Assembly: GCF_017876405.1 (NCBI RefSeq)
Contig: NZ_JAGINW010000001.1
Coordinates: 3,795,203-3,859,202 of the forward strand
DNA from: Kibdelosporangium banguiense
GTDB lineage: Bacteria > Actinomycetota > Actinomycetes > Mycobacteriales > Pseudonocardiaceae
Length of the DNA: 64,000 bases
Direction of reading: 5' to 3'
The position numbers and the translations under genes were made by a program. Shown piece after piece: positions 1-8,135 of this stretch. The notes below the pieces were generated by a model. That model saw only the letters and a program-made list of their open reading frames with translations, was not told where the DNA came from and ran no database searches. Every line of letters starts with the position of its first letter. The stretch's first letter is position 1.

Positions 1-185
1 GTCAGTTTCCCGCCGGCCACAGCACGTTCCGTCGAGTGCTCGACAAGGCCGCGGCCCCGGCCGACGCCGTCGTTGTCCACTTCGACGCCGACTACCGCAA
101 GCCCGGCACGCGCGAACACTTCCGCGACCCCGGCCCCCTGCACGCCGAGACCAACCACGCCGATCTGCCTGAACTCACGACTCAC
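1..185 (-). CDS. 3-hydroxyacyl-CoA dehydrogenase, N-terminal part (cut by window edge)
   Basis: Only the first ~61 codons are inside the window; the gene runs off the left edge. Translation from a GTG at 185 gives an NAD-binding Rossmann start with the motif VGLGVQGAGVAEVFARAG (GxGxxG) followed by a V-V-G-V-E-V-D strand ending in an acidic residue. This is the usual beginning of 3-hydroxybutyryl/3-hydroxyacyl-CoA dehydrogenases, which oxidise 3-hydroxyacyl-CoA with NAD(P) in the cytoplasm. A GGAGG lies 5-6 bases before the GTG, which fixes the start. Another Rossmann oxidoreductase cannot be excluded because the catalytic half is missing. Confidence 0.7.
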   Translation of the reverse strand, partial: MSREFRQIGVVGLGVQGAGVAEVFARAGLAVVGVEVDNDGVGRGRGLVEHSTERAVAGGKL

Positions 186-287
186 CGAAACCTCCAAGGC
201 CGGGTCTTACCGTCCGGTAACAACCATGCCCCGCGGATCGCCTCAAATCGCGTGAACTACACCTCAGTATCGAGAAAGAAAGGTGGT

Positions 288-2690
288 TTATCGCTTGCGT
301 GCGGTCTTGGCCCGGGCGCCGACATATTCGGCCAGGTGCTCGCCGGTGAGTGTGTCGCGGCCGGCGACCAGATCGGCCGGGGTGCCCTCGAAGACAATCC
401 GGCCACCGTCGTGACCTGCACCGGGACCGAGGTCGATGATCCAGTCGGCGTGTGCCATGACGGCCTGGTGGTGCTCGATGACAATGACCGACTTGCCGGC
501 GTCGACGAGCCTGTCCAGCAGGCCGAGCAGGTGCTCGACGTCAGCGAGATGCAGACCGGTGGTCGGCTCGTCGAGGATGTACACGCCGCCCTTGTCACCC
601 ATGTGGGTGGCCAGCTTGAGCCGCTGACGCTCGCCGCCGGACAGCGTGGTGAGCGGCTGGCCGAGGCTGAGGTAGCCGAGCCCGACGTCGGCAAGCCGGT
701 CCAGGATGGCGTGCGCGGCCGGCGTGCGCGCGTCGCCCGCGCCGAAGAACTTCTCGGCCTCGGTCACCGACATCGCGAGCACCTCGCTGATGTCGCGGCC
801 GCCGAAGTGGTAGTCCAGCACCGATGCGTCGAACCGCTTGCCCTCACACACGTCGCACGTGATGGCGACGCCCGCCATGATCCCCAGGTCGGTGTAAATC
901 ACGCCCGCGCCGTTGCAATTGGGGCAGGCACCCTCGGAGTTCGCACTGAACAATGCCGGTTTGACGCCGTTGGCCTTGGCGAATGCCTTGCGGATCGGAT
1001 CGAGCAATCCGGTGTATGTCGCCGGATTGCTCCGACGTGAGCCACGGATCGGGGTCTGGTCGACAGCCACCACCCCGTCCCGTTTGGCCACCGAGCCGTG
1101 GATCAGCGAGCTCTTGCCCGAGCCGGCCACCCCGGTGACGACGACCAGCACACCGAGCGGGATGTCAACGTCGACGTTCTGCAGGTTGTGGGTGTTGGCA
1201 CCGCGCACTTCCAGTACCTCGGAGGCCGTTCTGACCGACGGCTTCAGGGCCGCGCGGTCGTCCAGGTGCCGCCCGGTGAGGGTTCCGCTTGCCCGTAGCC
1301 CTTCGATCGTGCCCTCGAACATCACCTCACCGCCGTCTGCGCCGGCGCGCGGGCCGAGGTCGACGACGTGGTCGGCGATCGCGATCGCCTCCGGCTTGTG
1401 CTCCACGACCAGCACGGTGTTGCCCTTGTCGCGCAGTCGCAGCAGCAGGTTGTTCATCCGCTGGATGTCGTGCGGGTGCAGCCCGATCGTGGGCTCGTCG
1501 AAGACATAGGTGACGTCGGTGAGCGACGACCCGAGGTGCCGGATCATCTTGGTGCGCTGCGCCTCGCCGCCCGAGAGCGTGCCGCTCGGCCGGTCGAGGC
1601 TCAGGTAACCCAGTCCGATCTCGACGAACGAGTCGAGGGTGTCGCTCAGCGCGGTCAGCAGCGGCGCGACGGATGCTTCCTTCAGGTCGCGCACCCACTC
1701 GGCGAGGTCGCTGATCTGCATCGCGCAGGCCTCGGCGATGCTGATCCGCTTGATCTTCGACGAACGGGCCTCCTCGCTCAGCCGCGTGCCGTCGCACTCC
1801 GGGCAGGTCATGAAGGTCACCACCCGCTCCACAAAGGCGCGGATGTGCGGCTGCATCGCGTCGACGTCCTTGGACAGGAACGACTTCTGGATCTGCGGGA
1901 CCAGACCGAGGTACGTCAGGTTGACGCCGTCGACCTTGATCCTGGTCGCCTCCTTGTAGAGCAGGTCGTTCAGCTGCTTCTTGGTGAACCTCTTGATCGG
2001 CTTGTCCGGGTCGAAGAAGCCGCAACCGCGGAAGATCCGGCCGTACCAGCCCTCCATGCTGTACCCGGGGATCGTGACGGCGCCCTCGTTGAGCGACTTG
2101 TTCTCGTCGTAGATCTGGGTCAGGTCGATGTCGTTGACCCGGCCGCGGCCTTCGCAACGCGGGCACATACCGCCGGTGATGCTGAAGCTGCGACGCTCCT
2201 TGATGGTCCGTCCGGCGCGCTCGATGGAGACCGCGCCCGCTCCGCTGATCGACGCGACGTTGAAGGAGAACGCCTGCGGACCGCCGATGTGCGGCTTGCC
2301 GAGCCGGCTGAAGAGGATGCGCAGCATCGCGTTGGCATCGGTCGCGGTGCCGACCGTCGAGCGGGGATCGGCGCCGATGCGCTGCTGGTCGACGATGATC
2401 GCGGTGGTCAGTCCGTCGAGGACGTCCACTTCGGGCCGCGCCAGCGTCGGCATGAAACCCTGCACGAAGGTGCTGTAGGTCTCGTTGATCAACCGCTGCG
2501 ACTCCGCCGCGATCGTGTTGAACACCAGCGAGCTCTTGCCCGAGCCGGAGACGCCGGTGAACACCGTCAGCCGGCGCTTGGGGATCTCGATGCTGACGTC
2601 TTTGAGGTTGTTCTGGCGCGCGCCGTACACGCGGATCAGATCGTGACTGTCAGCGGCATGCTGCTCAGAAGCTTTTTTCCTCGTGGCCAT
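288..2690 (-). CDS. UvrA-like excinuclease ABC ATPase, short (class II) form
   Basis: An 800-residue soluble ABC ATPase with two nucleotide-binding domains. Walker A motifs are GVSGSGKSS (about residue 46) and GVAGSGKSSL (about 515); the ABC signatures are LSGGEAQR and LSGGERQR, each followed by an acidic Walker B. Paired zinc-finger cysteines (CPRC, CPEC, CPNC, CDVC) are present. UvrA proper is about 950 residues; this one lacks roughly 150 residues between the first Walker A and its signature, where the UvrB-binding region lies. Such short paralogues include DrrC-type self-resistance proteins from antibiotic producers. It probably binds DNA and removes or tolerates bulky lesions or intercalators. 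It is not the main nucleotide-excision UvrA. The ATG at 2690 begins MATRKKASEQ. Confidence 0.9.
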   Translation of the reverse strand: MATRKKASEQHAADSHDLIRVYGARQNNLKDVSIEIPKRRLTVFTGVSGSGKSSLVFNTIAAESQRLINETYSTFVQGFMPTLARPEVDVLDGLTTAIIVDQQRIGADPRSTVGTATDANAMLRILFSRLGKPHIGGPQAFSFNVASISGAGAVSIERAGRTIKERRSFSITGGMCPRCEGRGRVNDIDLTQIYDENKSLNEGAVTIPGYSMEGWYGRIFRGCGFFDPDKPIKRFTKKQLNDLLYKEATRIKVDGVNLTYLGLVPQIQKSFLSKDVDAMQPHIRAFVERVVTFMTCPECDGTRLSEEARSSKIKRISIAEACAMQISDLAEWVRDLKEASVAPLLTALSDTLDSFVEIGLGYLSLDRPSGTLSGGEAQRTKMIRHLGSSLTDVTYVFDEPTIGLHPHDIQRMNNLLLRLRDKGNTVLVVEHKPEAIAIADHVVDLGPRAGADGGEVMFEGTIEGLRASGTLTGRHLDDRAALKPSVRTASEVLEVRGANTHNLQNVDVDIPLGVLVVVTGVAGSGKSSLIHGSVAKRDGVVAVDQTPIRGSRRSNPATYTGLLDPIRKAFAKANGVKPALFSANSEGACPNCNGAGVIYTDLGIMAGVAITCDVCEGKRFDASVLDYHFGGRDISEVLAMSVTEAEKFFGAGDARTPAAHAILDRLADVGLGYLSLGQPLTTLSGGERQRLKLATHMGDKGGVYILDEPTTGLHLADVEHLLGLLDRLVDAGKSVIVIEHHQAVMAHADWIIDLGPGAGHDGGRIVFEGTPADLVAGRDTLTGEHLAEYVGARAKTARKR

Positions 2691-2784
2691 GCTCTTCAGG
2701 TCTCCATCCGCGAAGCGGGCAGCTCGTTGATGGGAAAGACGTTAGATGCGGCCCGGTGATCGTGCTTCTCGATTCCTGACCGGT

Positions 2785-2991
2785 CTAGCCGCAGCAGCCG
2801 CCGCCACAACAACCCCCGCCACCGCCGGCAGCGGGCCCGGCGGCGGACGCGGAGCCGGCGAGCCCGGCCATCGACAGCAGTTTCACTGTGTCGGAGTGGC
2901 CCGATGGGCAGGTCGCGGGCGCGCTGGACTCGCTCATCGGCCGGTTGACCTCGAACGTGTCGTGGCAGTCGCGGCACTTGAACTCATACAT
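2785..2991 (-). CDS. FmdB-family zinc-ribbon regulatory protein
   Basis: 68 residues starting MYEFKCRDCHDTFEV, with CxxC at residues 6-9 and a second Cys/His pair (TCPSGH), the FmdB/CxxC_CxxC_SSSS putative regulatory zinc ribbon. The tail is a glycine- and cysteine-rich string ending GGCCGGGCCG, which is common in actinobacterial members. FmdB was first linked to formamidase regulation, but for most homologues the role is unknown. The start at 2991 is set by the family motif; the frame open upstream of it has no family similarity. It lies divergently from the small zinc protein at 3021. Confidence 0.85.
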   Translation of the reverse strand: MYEFKCRDCHDTFEVNRPMSESSAPATCPSGHSDTVKLLSMAGLAGSASAAGPAAGGGGGCCGGGCCG

Positions 2992-3006
2992 GGGCACAGC
3001 TGGAAA

Positions 3007-3012
3007 TATAGT
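3007..3012 (+). promoter_or_regulatory. -10 element of a probable leaderless promoter
   Basis: TATAGT sits 8 bases before the GTG at 3021, which has no ribosome-binding site. This spacing is typical of leaderless transcripts in actinobacteria. No good -35 box is visible. Confidence 0.4.
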
Positions 3013-3020
3013 TCTTGCCC

Positions 3021-3308
3021 GTGCCCCGCCGAAACCGGACCAAACGCGAAGAACCCCGCCAGCCGGGCGGCGGGTTGACGCAACACAGTGAATCCGGGCC
3101 GGACGGCGAGTGGAACGTCCGGGCGATCTCGGGGACCGCGACCACGAAGACGTACCGTTGTCCCGGCTGCGACCACGAGATCCGGCCGGGAACACCGCAC
3201 CTCGTCACGTGGCCTGCGGCTGAGTACGGCAGCGTGGACGAGCGGCGTCACTGGCATCGGGCCTGCTGGGAGGCCCGTTTGCGGCGTAAGCCGACTAGGC
3301 GCGCCTGA
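3021..3308 (+). CDS. Small actinobacterial zinc-binding protein, unknown function
   Basis: 95 residues, very basic at both ends. The centre has ATTKTYRCPGCDHEI and, about 25 residues later, RRHWHRACWEAR, giving a C-x2-C...H-x2-H/C cluster expected to bind zinc. Similar small proteins are widespread in actinobacteria, often labelled ATP/GTP-binding protein without functional evidence. I chose GTG 3021 over the upstream TTG at 3015 because family members begin M-x-R-R-N and a TATAGT box lies 8 bases upstream. The 3' end overlaps the convergent cyclase gene by 14 bases. Confidence 0.75.
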   Translation: MPRRNRTKREEPRQPGGGLTQHSESGPDGEWNVRAISGTATTKTYRCPGCDHEIRPGTPHLVTWPAAEYGSVDERRHWHRACWEARLRRKPTRRA

Positions 3309-4257
3309 GCACGGACGGTTTCAGCCGGGAGAAGCCGCGCACCGACACCGGCCGCCGGTGACGGACCGAGTAGCCCGGGGTGTTTTTCAGCGCGGCCGCC
3401 AGCTCGGCGTCGATGAGCACAGCACCGGGGTTGCAGATCGAGGTCAGGCGGCTGGCGATGTTCACCGTCGAGCCGTAGACATCGCCGAACCTGCTCAGCA
3501 CGCGGCCGTAAGCCAAGCCTGCGCGCAGGGACGGCAAGTCCTCGTCGGCTTCGGCGAGTTCCACCAGGGTGAGCGCGATCTCCGCGCCGGCGGCCGGGCT
3601 GTCGGCGATGAAGAGGACCTCGTCACCGAGCATCTTCACCACGCGGCCGTGATTCTCGGCGATCGACTGGGACACGGTCGTCTCAAACCGTTCAAGCACA
3701 TGCGCGAGCTCGGACTCGCTGGACCGGCGCGTAAGGCTCGTATACCCGACCATGTCGGCGAAGCCGACAGTCTGGCTCGCGGTTTCCAAGTCCTCCTCAG
3801 GCACCGCGAGCGCTCGTCCGGCATACGCGGCGAGCTGACGGCGCCAGGTGAAGCTGTGCAGCCGTTCCAAATCCGGGATCAGCCGGTCGACGAACCGGGC
3901 GAAGCCGCGTTCGTCCGCCAGCAGAGACGGCTCCGCGGCAACAAGCTCCCGCAGAACATGGATCTCCATCTCGGCGATCCGCGACACATGCTGGCCGAGC
4001 ACCCGCGCGATCGAGTTCTGCACCGAGATGTCGTACAAGCCGAGATCAGCCAGCTCCTGCACCATGCGCAGCGCTTCGACGTCGTTCTCGGTGAACACAA
4101 CCTCGTCATCGGCGACACTCGCGAACCCCAACGAGCGCCACAGATCCGTCGCCCGTTCCAGCGGAACCCCGGCCTTTTCGGCGACCTCATGACGCGTGTA
4201 CTTGCGACGGCCGCCCAGCAGGACCCGCTCGATCCGTGCCTGCAGGGACTCGTTCAT
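3295..4257 (-). CDS. Class III adenylate/guanylate cyclase with N-terminal regulatory domain
   Basis: 320 residues. Residues 1-150 resemble the adenylate cyclase regulatory (MerR-like, helical) domain. The catalytic domain from about residue 165 opens with VGFADMVGYTSLTRR, including the metal-binding Asp, then KMLGDEVLFIA with the second metal Asp, and VYGSTVNIASRLTS near the transition-state Asn/Arg. The product would be cAMP or cGMP in the cytoplasm. No transmembrane segment is seen. Mycobacterial and streptomycete homologues of this layout are pH- or lipid-responsive. The substrate-specifying residues were not assigned, so adenylate versus guanylate remains open. Confidence 0.88.
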   Translation of the reverse strand: MNESLQARIERVLLGGRRKYTRHEVAEKAGVPLERATDLWRSLGFASVADDEVVFTENDVEALRMVQELADLGLYDISVQNSIARVLGQHVSRIAEMEIHVLRELVAAEPSLLADERGFARFVDRLIPDLERLHSFTWRRQLAAYAGRALAVPEEDLETASQTVGFADMVGYTSLTRRSSESELAHVLERFETTVSQSIAENHGRVVKMLGDEVLFIADSPAAGAEIALTLVELAEADEDLPSLRAGLAYGRVLSRFGDVYGSTVNIASRLTSICNPGAVLIDAELAAALKNTPGYSVRHRRPVSVRGFSRLKPSVLRRA

Positions 4258-4270
4258 CGTGACTCCGATT

Positions 4271-4303
4271 GGCGGGGCTCCGCCTTCAGATGTGGGGAGG
4301 AAG
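4271..4303 (+). repeat. Hairpin and GGGGAGGA motif resembling a TnpB-element end
   Basis: GGCGG-GGCT-CCGCC forms a short hairpin, followed by TGTGGGGAGGAAG. The same GTGGGGAGGA string occurs at the right end of the TnpB element (5592-5601), also after a hairpin. It may be a decayed end of an older element copy next to the present left end. Confidence 0.3.
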
Positions 4304-4369
4304 CCGATGCCGGTCGGTCCGGGCGTGGCGTGTCCGGAGTTGTCGGTACCGACTGTTAACGTTGAGTGC

Positions 4370-5557
4370 GTGTCGCGTTACCGGTTGTTGCCGACGCCTG
4401 AGCAGGAGTCGGGATTGCTGGAACACTGTGCGCACGCTCGGTTCGTGTGAAATCTGGCTGTCGAGCAACACTCGTGGTGGCGACCAGGGCGCGCCGCGGC
4501 ACCGGGGCATGTCGAGCAATCGCGGCAGTTGACCGAGGCACGGGCGGAGTTCGTGTGGTTGCGTGCCGGGTCGGTGACGGTGCAGCAGCAGGCGTTGCGG
4601 GATTTCGCCCAGGCGATGCGAAACTTCTTTGGTGGTACACACCGCAGGCCCACCTGGCGCAAGGCCGACCGGCATGAGGGGTTCCGGCAGGTGGCGGTGA
4701 AACCAGAGCACATTCAGCGGCTCAACCGCCGATGGGGGCGGGTGTGGGTGCCGAAGGTCGGGTGGGTCCGGTTTCGTTGGACGCGTGCCGTGCCCGACGG
4801 AGTGAAGTCGTATCGGGTCACCCAAGATCGGGCGGGCCAGTGGCATCTGGCGTTCACCGCGGTTCCCGCTCCGATCCCCGCGCCCGGCAACAACAAGGTT
4901 GTGGGGGTCGATCGGGGTGTGGTGGTCTCGGCGGCACTGTCGACCGGGGAGCTGTTGACTGTGCCCGGCCTGACACCCGGCGAGCAGCAACGACTGGATC
5001 GCGTGCGCCGCGCGCTGAGCCGCCGCAAGCGCGGATCGGACCGGCGCGGACGAGCTAAACGCGCGATCGCGCGGCTGACCGTGCGCATCACGGATCAGCG
5101 TAAGGATTGGGTAGAGAAGACATCCACGGGTCTGGCGCGCGGGTTCGATGTAATCCGGGTGGAAGACCTCTCCATTCGGGGCATGACTCGTTCGGCGAAG
5201 GGCACGGTGGAGAATCCAGGCCGTGGTGTGCGGCAGAAGGCCGGACTTAACCAGGGCATCTTGGCCAATGGATGGGGAATGTTGGTGACTCGGCTGGAGC
5301 ACAAGGCTCCCGGTCGGGTGGAGAAGATCAAGGCCGCGTACACGTCGCAGCAGTGTTCGGCCTGTGGGCATATCGCGCCGGAGAACCGCAAGAGCCAAGC
5401 GGTGTTCCAGTGTGTCGCCTGTGGGTTCACCTGCCATGCTGATGTGAACGCGGCTCGCAACATCGCCGCCGGGCGGGCGGTGACAGCGCGGGGAGCCCTC
5501 CAGCCACTGGGCGGGGCCATGAACCGCGAACCTCAACTCGCATCCCTCGCTCCTTGA
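4370..5557 (+). pseudogene. tnpB: IS200/IS605-family TnpB (OrfB) with an in-frame TGA
   Basis: Translation from the GTG at 4370 reads VSRYRLLPTPEQES...HCAHARFV, then TGA at 4448-4450, then NLAVEQHSWW in the same frame. TnpB proteins normally have Trp at this point (FVWNLAVEQ), so TGG has become TGA at codon 27. The rest is intact: RuvC-like VVGVDRGVV (first Asp), VIRVEDLSI (Glu), a zinc finger CSACGH...CVACGF, and ADVNAARNIA with the last Asp. TnpB is an RNA-guided endonuclease that keeps the transposon at its donor site. No TnpA transposase is adjacent, so the element could move only in trans. Restart at a TTG around 4529 would lose the N-terminal RNA-binding portion. Confidence 0.85.
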
Positions 5558-5577
5558 GTGCTGGGTGTGGGTTGGAA

Positions 5578-5606
5578 TCCCCGGCTCAACCGTGGGGAGG
5601 ACGTCA
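5578..5606 (+). ncRNA. Putative omega-RNA (reRNA) 3' scaffold end of the TnpB element
   Basis: Stem TCCCC...GGGGA (5578-5582 with 5594-5598), inner GG/CC pairing, and trailing GGACGTCAAG. In TnpB elements the guide RNA comes from the 3' end of tnpB and runs past the right end, so the guide would be the bases after about 5604-5606, inside the usp gene. Only the terminal hairpin is recognised; the full RNA is not delimited. Confidence 0.4.
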
Positions 5607-6056
5607 AGTGGTGTGCACGATGAGCACGTCGACCCCGGACTTGCGCGCGACCTCCGACGGGACCGAACCCAGCAACCGGCCCGCCAGCGTGTTCAAGCCG
5701 CGGTTGCCCACCACCAGAAGGTCGGCGTCCCGATCCCGTACCAGCTTGGTCAGCGTCGGCACCGGGTCACCGATCACAATCTGAGTGTCGACCTTCGTGG
5801 CCCCGGCCTTCGCCGCCCGCTCGGACGCAGTCCGGACGGTGTCCTCAGCCGGAGCGGAGCCCACAACCTGATACGCCACATCACTGCCGAGCTCATCCTG
5901 CGCGTGCTCCACTTCACGCTGGCTCGCAGGCTGGTACGCACACGCGATCACCAGCGTCGCGTCCGTCGCAGCAGCCACCGCAGCGGCTTTGTCAACTGCA
6001 CGGTACGACGAGTCCGAACCATCCGTGCCGACAACAATGGTCTGGTAGGCGGCCAT
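5604..6056 (-). CDS. Universal stress protein (UspA family), ATP-binding type
   Basis: 150 residues, a single Usp domain starting AAYQTIVVGTDGSDSS. The C-terminal motif VVGNRGLNTLAGRLLGSV has the G-x2-G-x9-G-(S/T) pattern of ATP-binding Usp proteins, followed by GVDVLIVHTT. Usp proteins are cytoplasmic nucleotide-binding stress proteins. AGGAGGAC precedes the ATG at 6056. The stop codon (5604-5606) coincides with the right end of the TnpB element, but the protein reaches the normal family end, so it is probably functional. Confidence 0.92.
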   Translation of the reverse strand: MAAYQTIVVGTDGSDSSYRAVDKAAAVAAATDATLVIACAYQPASQREVEHAQDELGSDVAYQVVGSAPAEDTVRTASERAAKAGATKVDTQIVIGDPVPTLTKLVRDRDADLLVVGNRGLNTLAGRLLGSVPSEVARKSGVDVLIVHTT

Positions 6057-6827
6057 CTCGAGTCCTCCTCGGGCAAGCTACTGCCAGTAACTTACCCTGC
6101 CGTAGCCTCGTTTGACACTCGGACCGGAGATCGCGTCAGTCTCACCCGCCACCGTGCCCTCGCCCTGCCCTCAGACGCCCGCACTGGATTCAGGCTCACC
6201 CGGTTGTGTACTTCCCGTACGAACGGCCCTTTCGCGCGGGTTCGCCTCTTGAAAACCCCTGCTCACCCGCCATCCCTTGTAGACTGGAGCAGGGACGCCC
6301 CCCAGTGGCGGGTGGGGGCTGTCTACTTATGCAAGGGCTGGGTGGGTTCGTATTTTGCGCTGGTCATGGCTGGTTTGCGTGGGGCTTGGGCGCTGGTGAT
6401 TGTGGGTCCTTTTCTTTGAGGGATTGTGCCCTGGCCGGGCGGGCAAACCTCCCTAGATGAGGACGGAAAAGCGGTTCGCACCCTCGGTCGGCCTGCCCCA
6501 GGGTAACCACACAAGCCCAGGACACCGCACGCGTGCGCTCGCCGGCGCCTCCCATCACCAGGCTTTCCACCGAGAAGGCGACACCAGTTTGGGCCGGGTT
6601 TCGTTGCGGGGCGCCGAGCTTGGGCTGGTCGCCGTCGTTCTGTGGTGCCCTGGACTTGTGTGATCAGGCTTCGCACTGCCGACCGAGGGTGAGGACACTC
6701 AGAGCCGATCTCTGGTGCGCTGACGCGCTTTTTCCTTGCTGGGGCTTGGTAACCGGGGCTGGGGTTTGCGTCCGGGGGCGCTGACCGGGCACGCCAGACA
6801 CCTTCCAGCTCAGCAACCGGGCTCGCT
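6057..6827. other. Intergenic region without a supportable gene
   Basis: About 770 bases. Short open frames exist on both strands, but none has family similarity or a good start. The usp ribosome-binding site is at the left end. The only clear structure is the interleaved pair of inverted repeats at 6257-6313. Confidence 0.5.
6257..6313. repeat. Interleaved inverted repeats with pseudoknot topology
   Basis: CCCTGCTC (6257-6264) is exactly complementary to GAGCAGGG (6287-6294), and the adjoining ACCCGCCA (6265-6272) to TGGCGGGT (6306-6313). The two 8-base stems interleave, so an RNA could form an H-type pseudoknot or switch between stems. On the minus strand the block ends in GGGGTTTTC, as a terminator would. 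It lies 200 bases upstream of usp. Confidence 0.5.
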
Positions 6828-6852
6828 CCCTGCTCAGGGGCGCTGAGCAGGG
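6828..6852. terminator. Hairpin terminator downstream of the DivIVA-like gene
   Basis: Perfect 9-base arms CCCTGCTCA (6828-6836) and TGAGCAGGG (6844-6852) with a 7-base loop, 35 bases beyond the stop codon at 6887. There is no T-run, as is common in high-GC actinobacteria. Confidence 0.6.
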
Positions 6853-6886
6853 GTGCCGGACCTTCACCTCGCCGACTGGCTGGGTC

Positions 6887-8011
6887 TCAGGGGCGGGGTT
6901 TCTGGACTGGTTTTGCGACGGGCTTGGTTTTGTCGGCTAGGTCGCCTTTTGTTGCTGTTTTGACTGCGTCTTCTGGTTCGGCTGGTTCCCAGTGCTCTTT
7001 GGGTGGGCCGCCGGCTGCTTCGGTTTGGGAGGGGACCTTGAAGGCTGTGGTCGGGGACTCCGAGGGGCGGCGTTCTTCCGGCAGTGGGTCGAGGACCGGG
7101 GTCGCGTTCTCCAGGACTACGTCCGCGTCCTGGATCAGGCTGCGGGCCTGGCGGAGTTGGTTGGCGACTCGGGTGCGGAGCTGCCGTAGGGCGGCGACGC
7201 GCTGGGCTGCGTGGCTGATGCGGCGGTTGGCCTCTTCTGTTGCCTCGCGGACTCGGCGGTGGGCTTCTTCGCTGGCTTCCTGGAGGCGGGCCTTGGATTC
7301 CGTGATTGCGTCGTGGCGGCGGCGGTTGGCTTCTTCCGTTGCCTCGCGGACGCGGCGTTCGGCCTCGGACTTGCTGGTGGCCTCCTGCTCGGCGAGGGCG
7401 CGCATCGACTCGGTGCGGCGGGAGGCCATGGCGATGTCGAAGTCCTCTTCGACCTGGGCGCGGCGCTGTTCGGACTCCGCGTCGAGGCGTTTACGCTCGT
7501 CGGTCGCCTTGGTTGTGATCTCCGCGGCGTCGGCGTGGGCTTTGGCCAGCACGTCGCGGTGTTCGGCTTCCATCTCGGCTCGGCGGGTGTCGAGGCCGCG
7601 CAGCATTTCCTCGTAACGGGCCCGCAGCGCGTTGGCGTCCGTCTCGGCCTTGGCCCGGATGTGCCCGGCTTCGGCCTCGGCGCGGGCCTTGGTCTCGGTG
7701 GCCTCGTCCTGGGCGAGGCGCAGCATCCGCTGCAGCCGTTCGCTCAGGCCTTCCAGGGTGGTCGGCGGCAGGGAGAGCCGCTCGATCTGGCCGCGCATGT
7801 CGTCGATCTCCGAGCGGGAGATCTCCAGCTGCCGGGCCAGATCCGCAGCCTGCGAGACCGCCGCGTCCCGGTCGGCGGCGAGCAGGCGCATATCCCGTTC
7901 CACGCGTTCGAGGTGTTCCTCGACCTGCATCTTGCTGTAGCCGCGCTTCGTGATGTCGAAGCCGACGCCGAGTGGTACGAGCTCGCGCTCCTCGCCTAGA
8001 GCCATACCCAC
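6887..8011 (-). CDS. DivIVA-like coiled-coil protein
   Basis: Up to 374 residues. Residues 10-60 resemble the DivIVA N-terminal domain (GVGFDITKRGYSKMQVEEHLERVERD), which in DivIVA/Wag31 proteins recognises curved membrane. Residues 60-290 are an almost unbroken coiled coil with repeated REATEEANRR blocks. The last 70 residues are a disordered Pro/Lys-rich tail. Its length suggests a polar-growth or cytoskeletal scaffold; Wag31 itself is shorter. GTG 8011 or ATG 8005 could start it; the two differ by two residues. The 3' third uses many G/T-ending codons, less GC-biased than its neighbours. Confidence 0.8.
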   Translation of the reverse strand: MGMALGEERELVPLGVGFDITKRGYSKMQVEEHLERVERDMRLLAADRDAAVSQAADLARQLEISRSEIDDMRGQIERLSLPPTTLEGLSERLQRMLRLAQDEATETKARAEAEAGHIRAKAETDANALRARYEEMLRGLDTRRAEMEAEHRDVLAKAHADAAEITTKATDERKRLDAESEQRRAQVEEDFDIAMASRRTESMRALAEQEATSKSEAERRVREATEEANRRRHDAITESKARLQEASEEAHRRVREATEEANRRISHAAQRVAALRQLRTRVANQLRQARSLIQDADVVLENATPVLDPLPEERRPSESPTTAFKVPSQTEAAGGPPKEHWEPAEPEDAVKTATKGDLADKTKPVAKPVQKPRP

Positions 8012-8135
8012 AACCTACCGCGCGTCGGCCGCCCACAAACCCATCGCCGTATACCACGTCACAAGTCTTGACCGGCCGGCCAACCAAGCGCACCATGAAT
8101 TGGTAGGACCTTTCTCCTTCATGGAGGTGATCGCC

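Larger units (their letters stand above)
4370..5606 (+). mobile_element. TnpB-only insertion element (IS1341-like), approximate bounds
   Basis: The element contains only the broken tnpB. The right boundary is inferred from the short hairpin and GGGGAGGACGTCAA string typical of actinobacterial TnpB-element ends. The left boundary is uncertain and lies between 4258 and 4370, because the cyclase start codon at 4257 is intact. No target-site duplication is expected for this family and none was seen. Confidence 0.6.

Noticed and set aside
1368..2759. Long plus-strand frame of 463 codons
   Set aside because: It is antisense to the clear UvrA-like gene; its composition reflects the complement of GC-rich codons and it has no recognisable motif.
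6206..6784. Several short frames on both strands in the usp-divIVA gap
   Set aside because: No family similarity, no good ribosome-binding site and mutual overlap.
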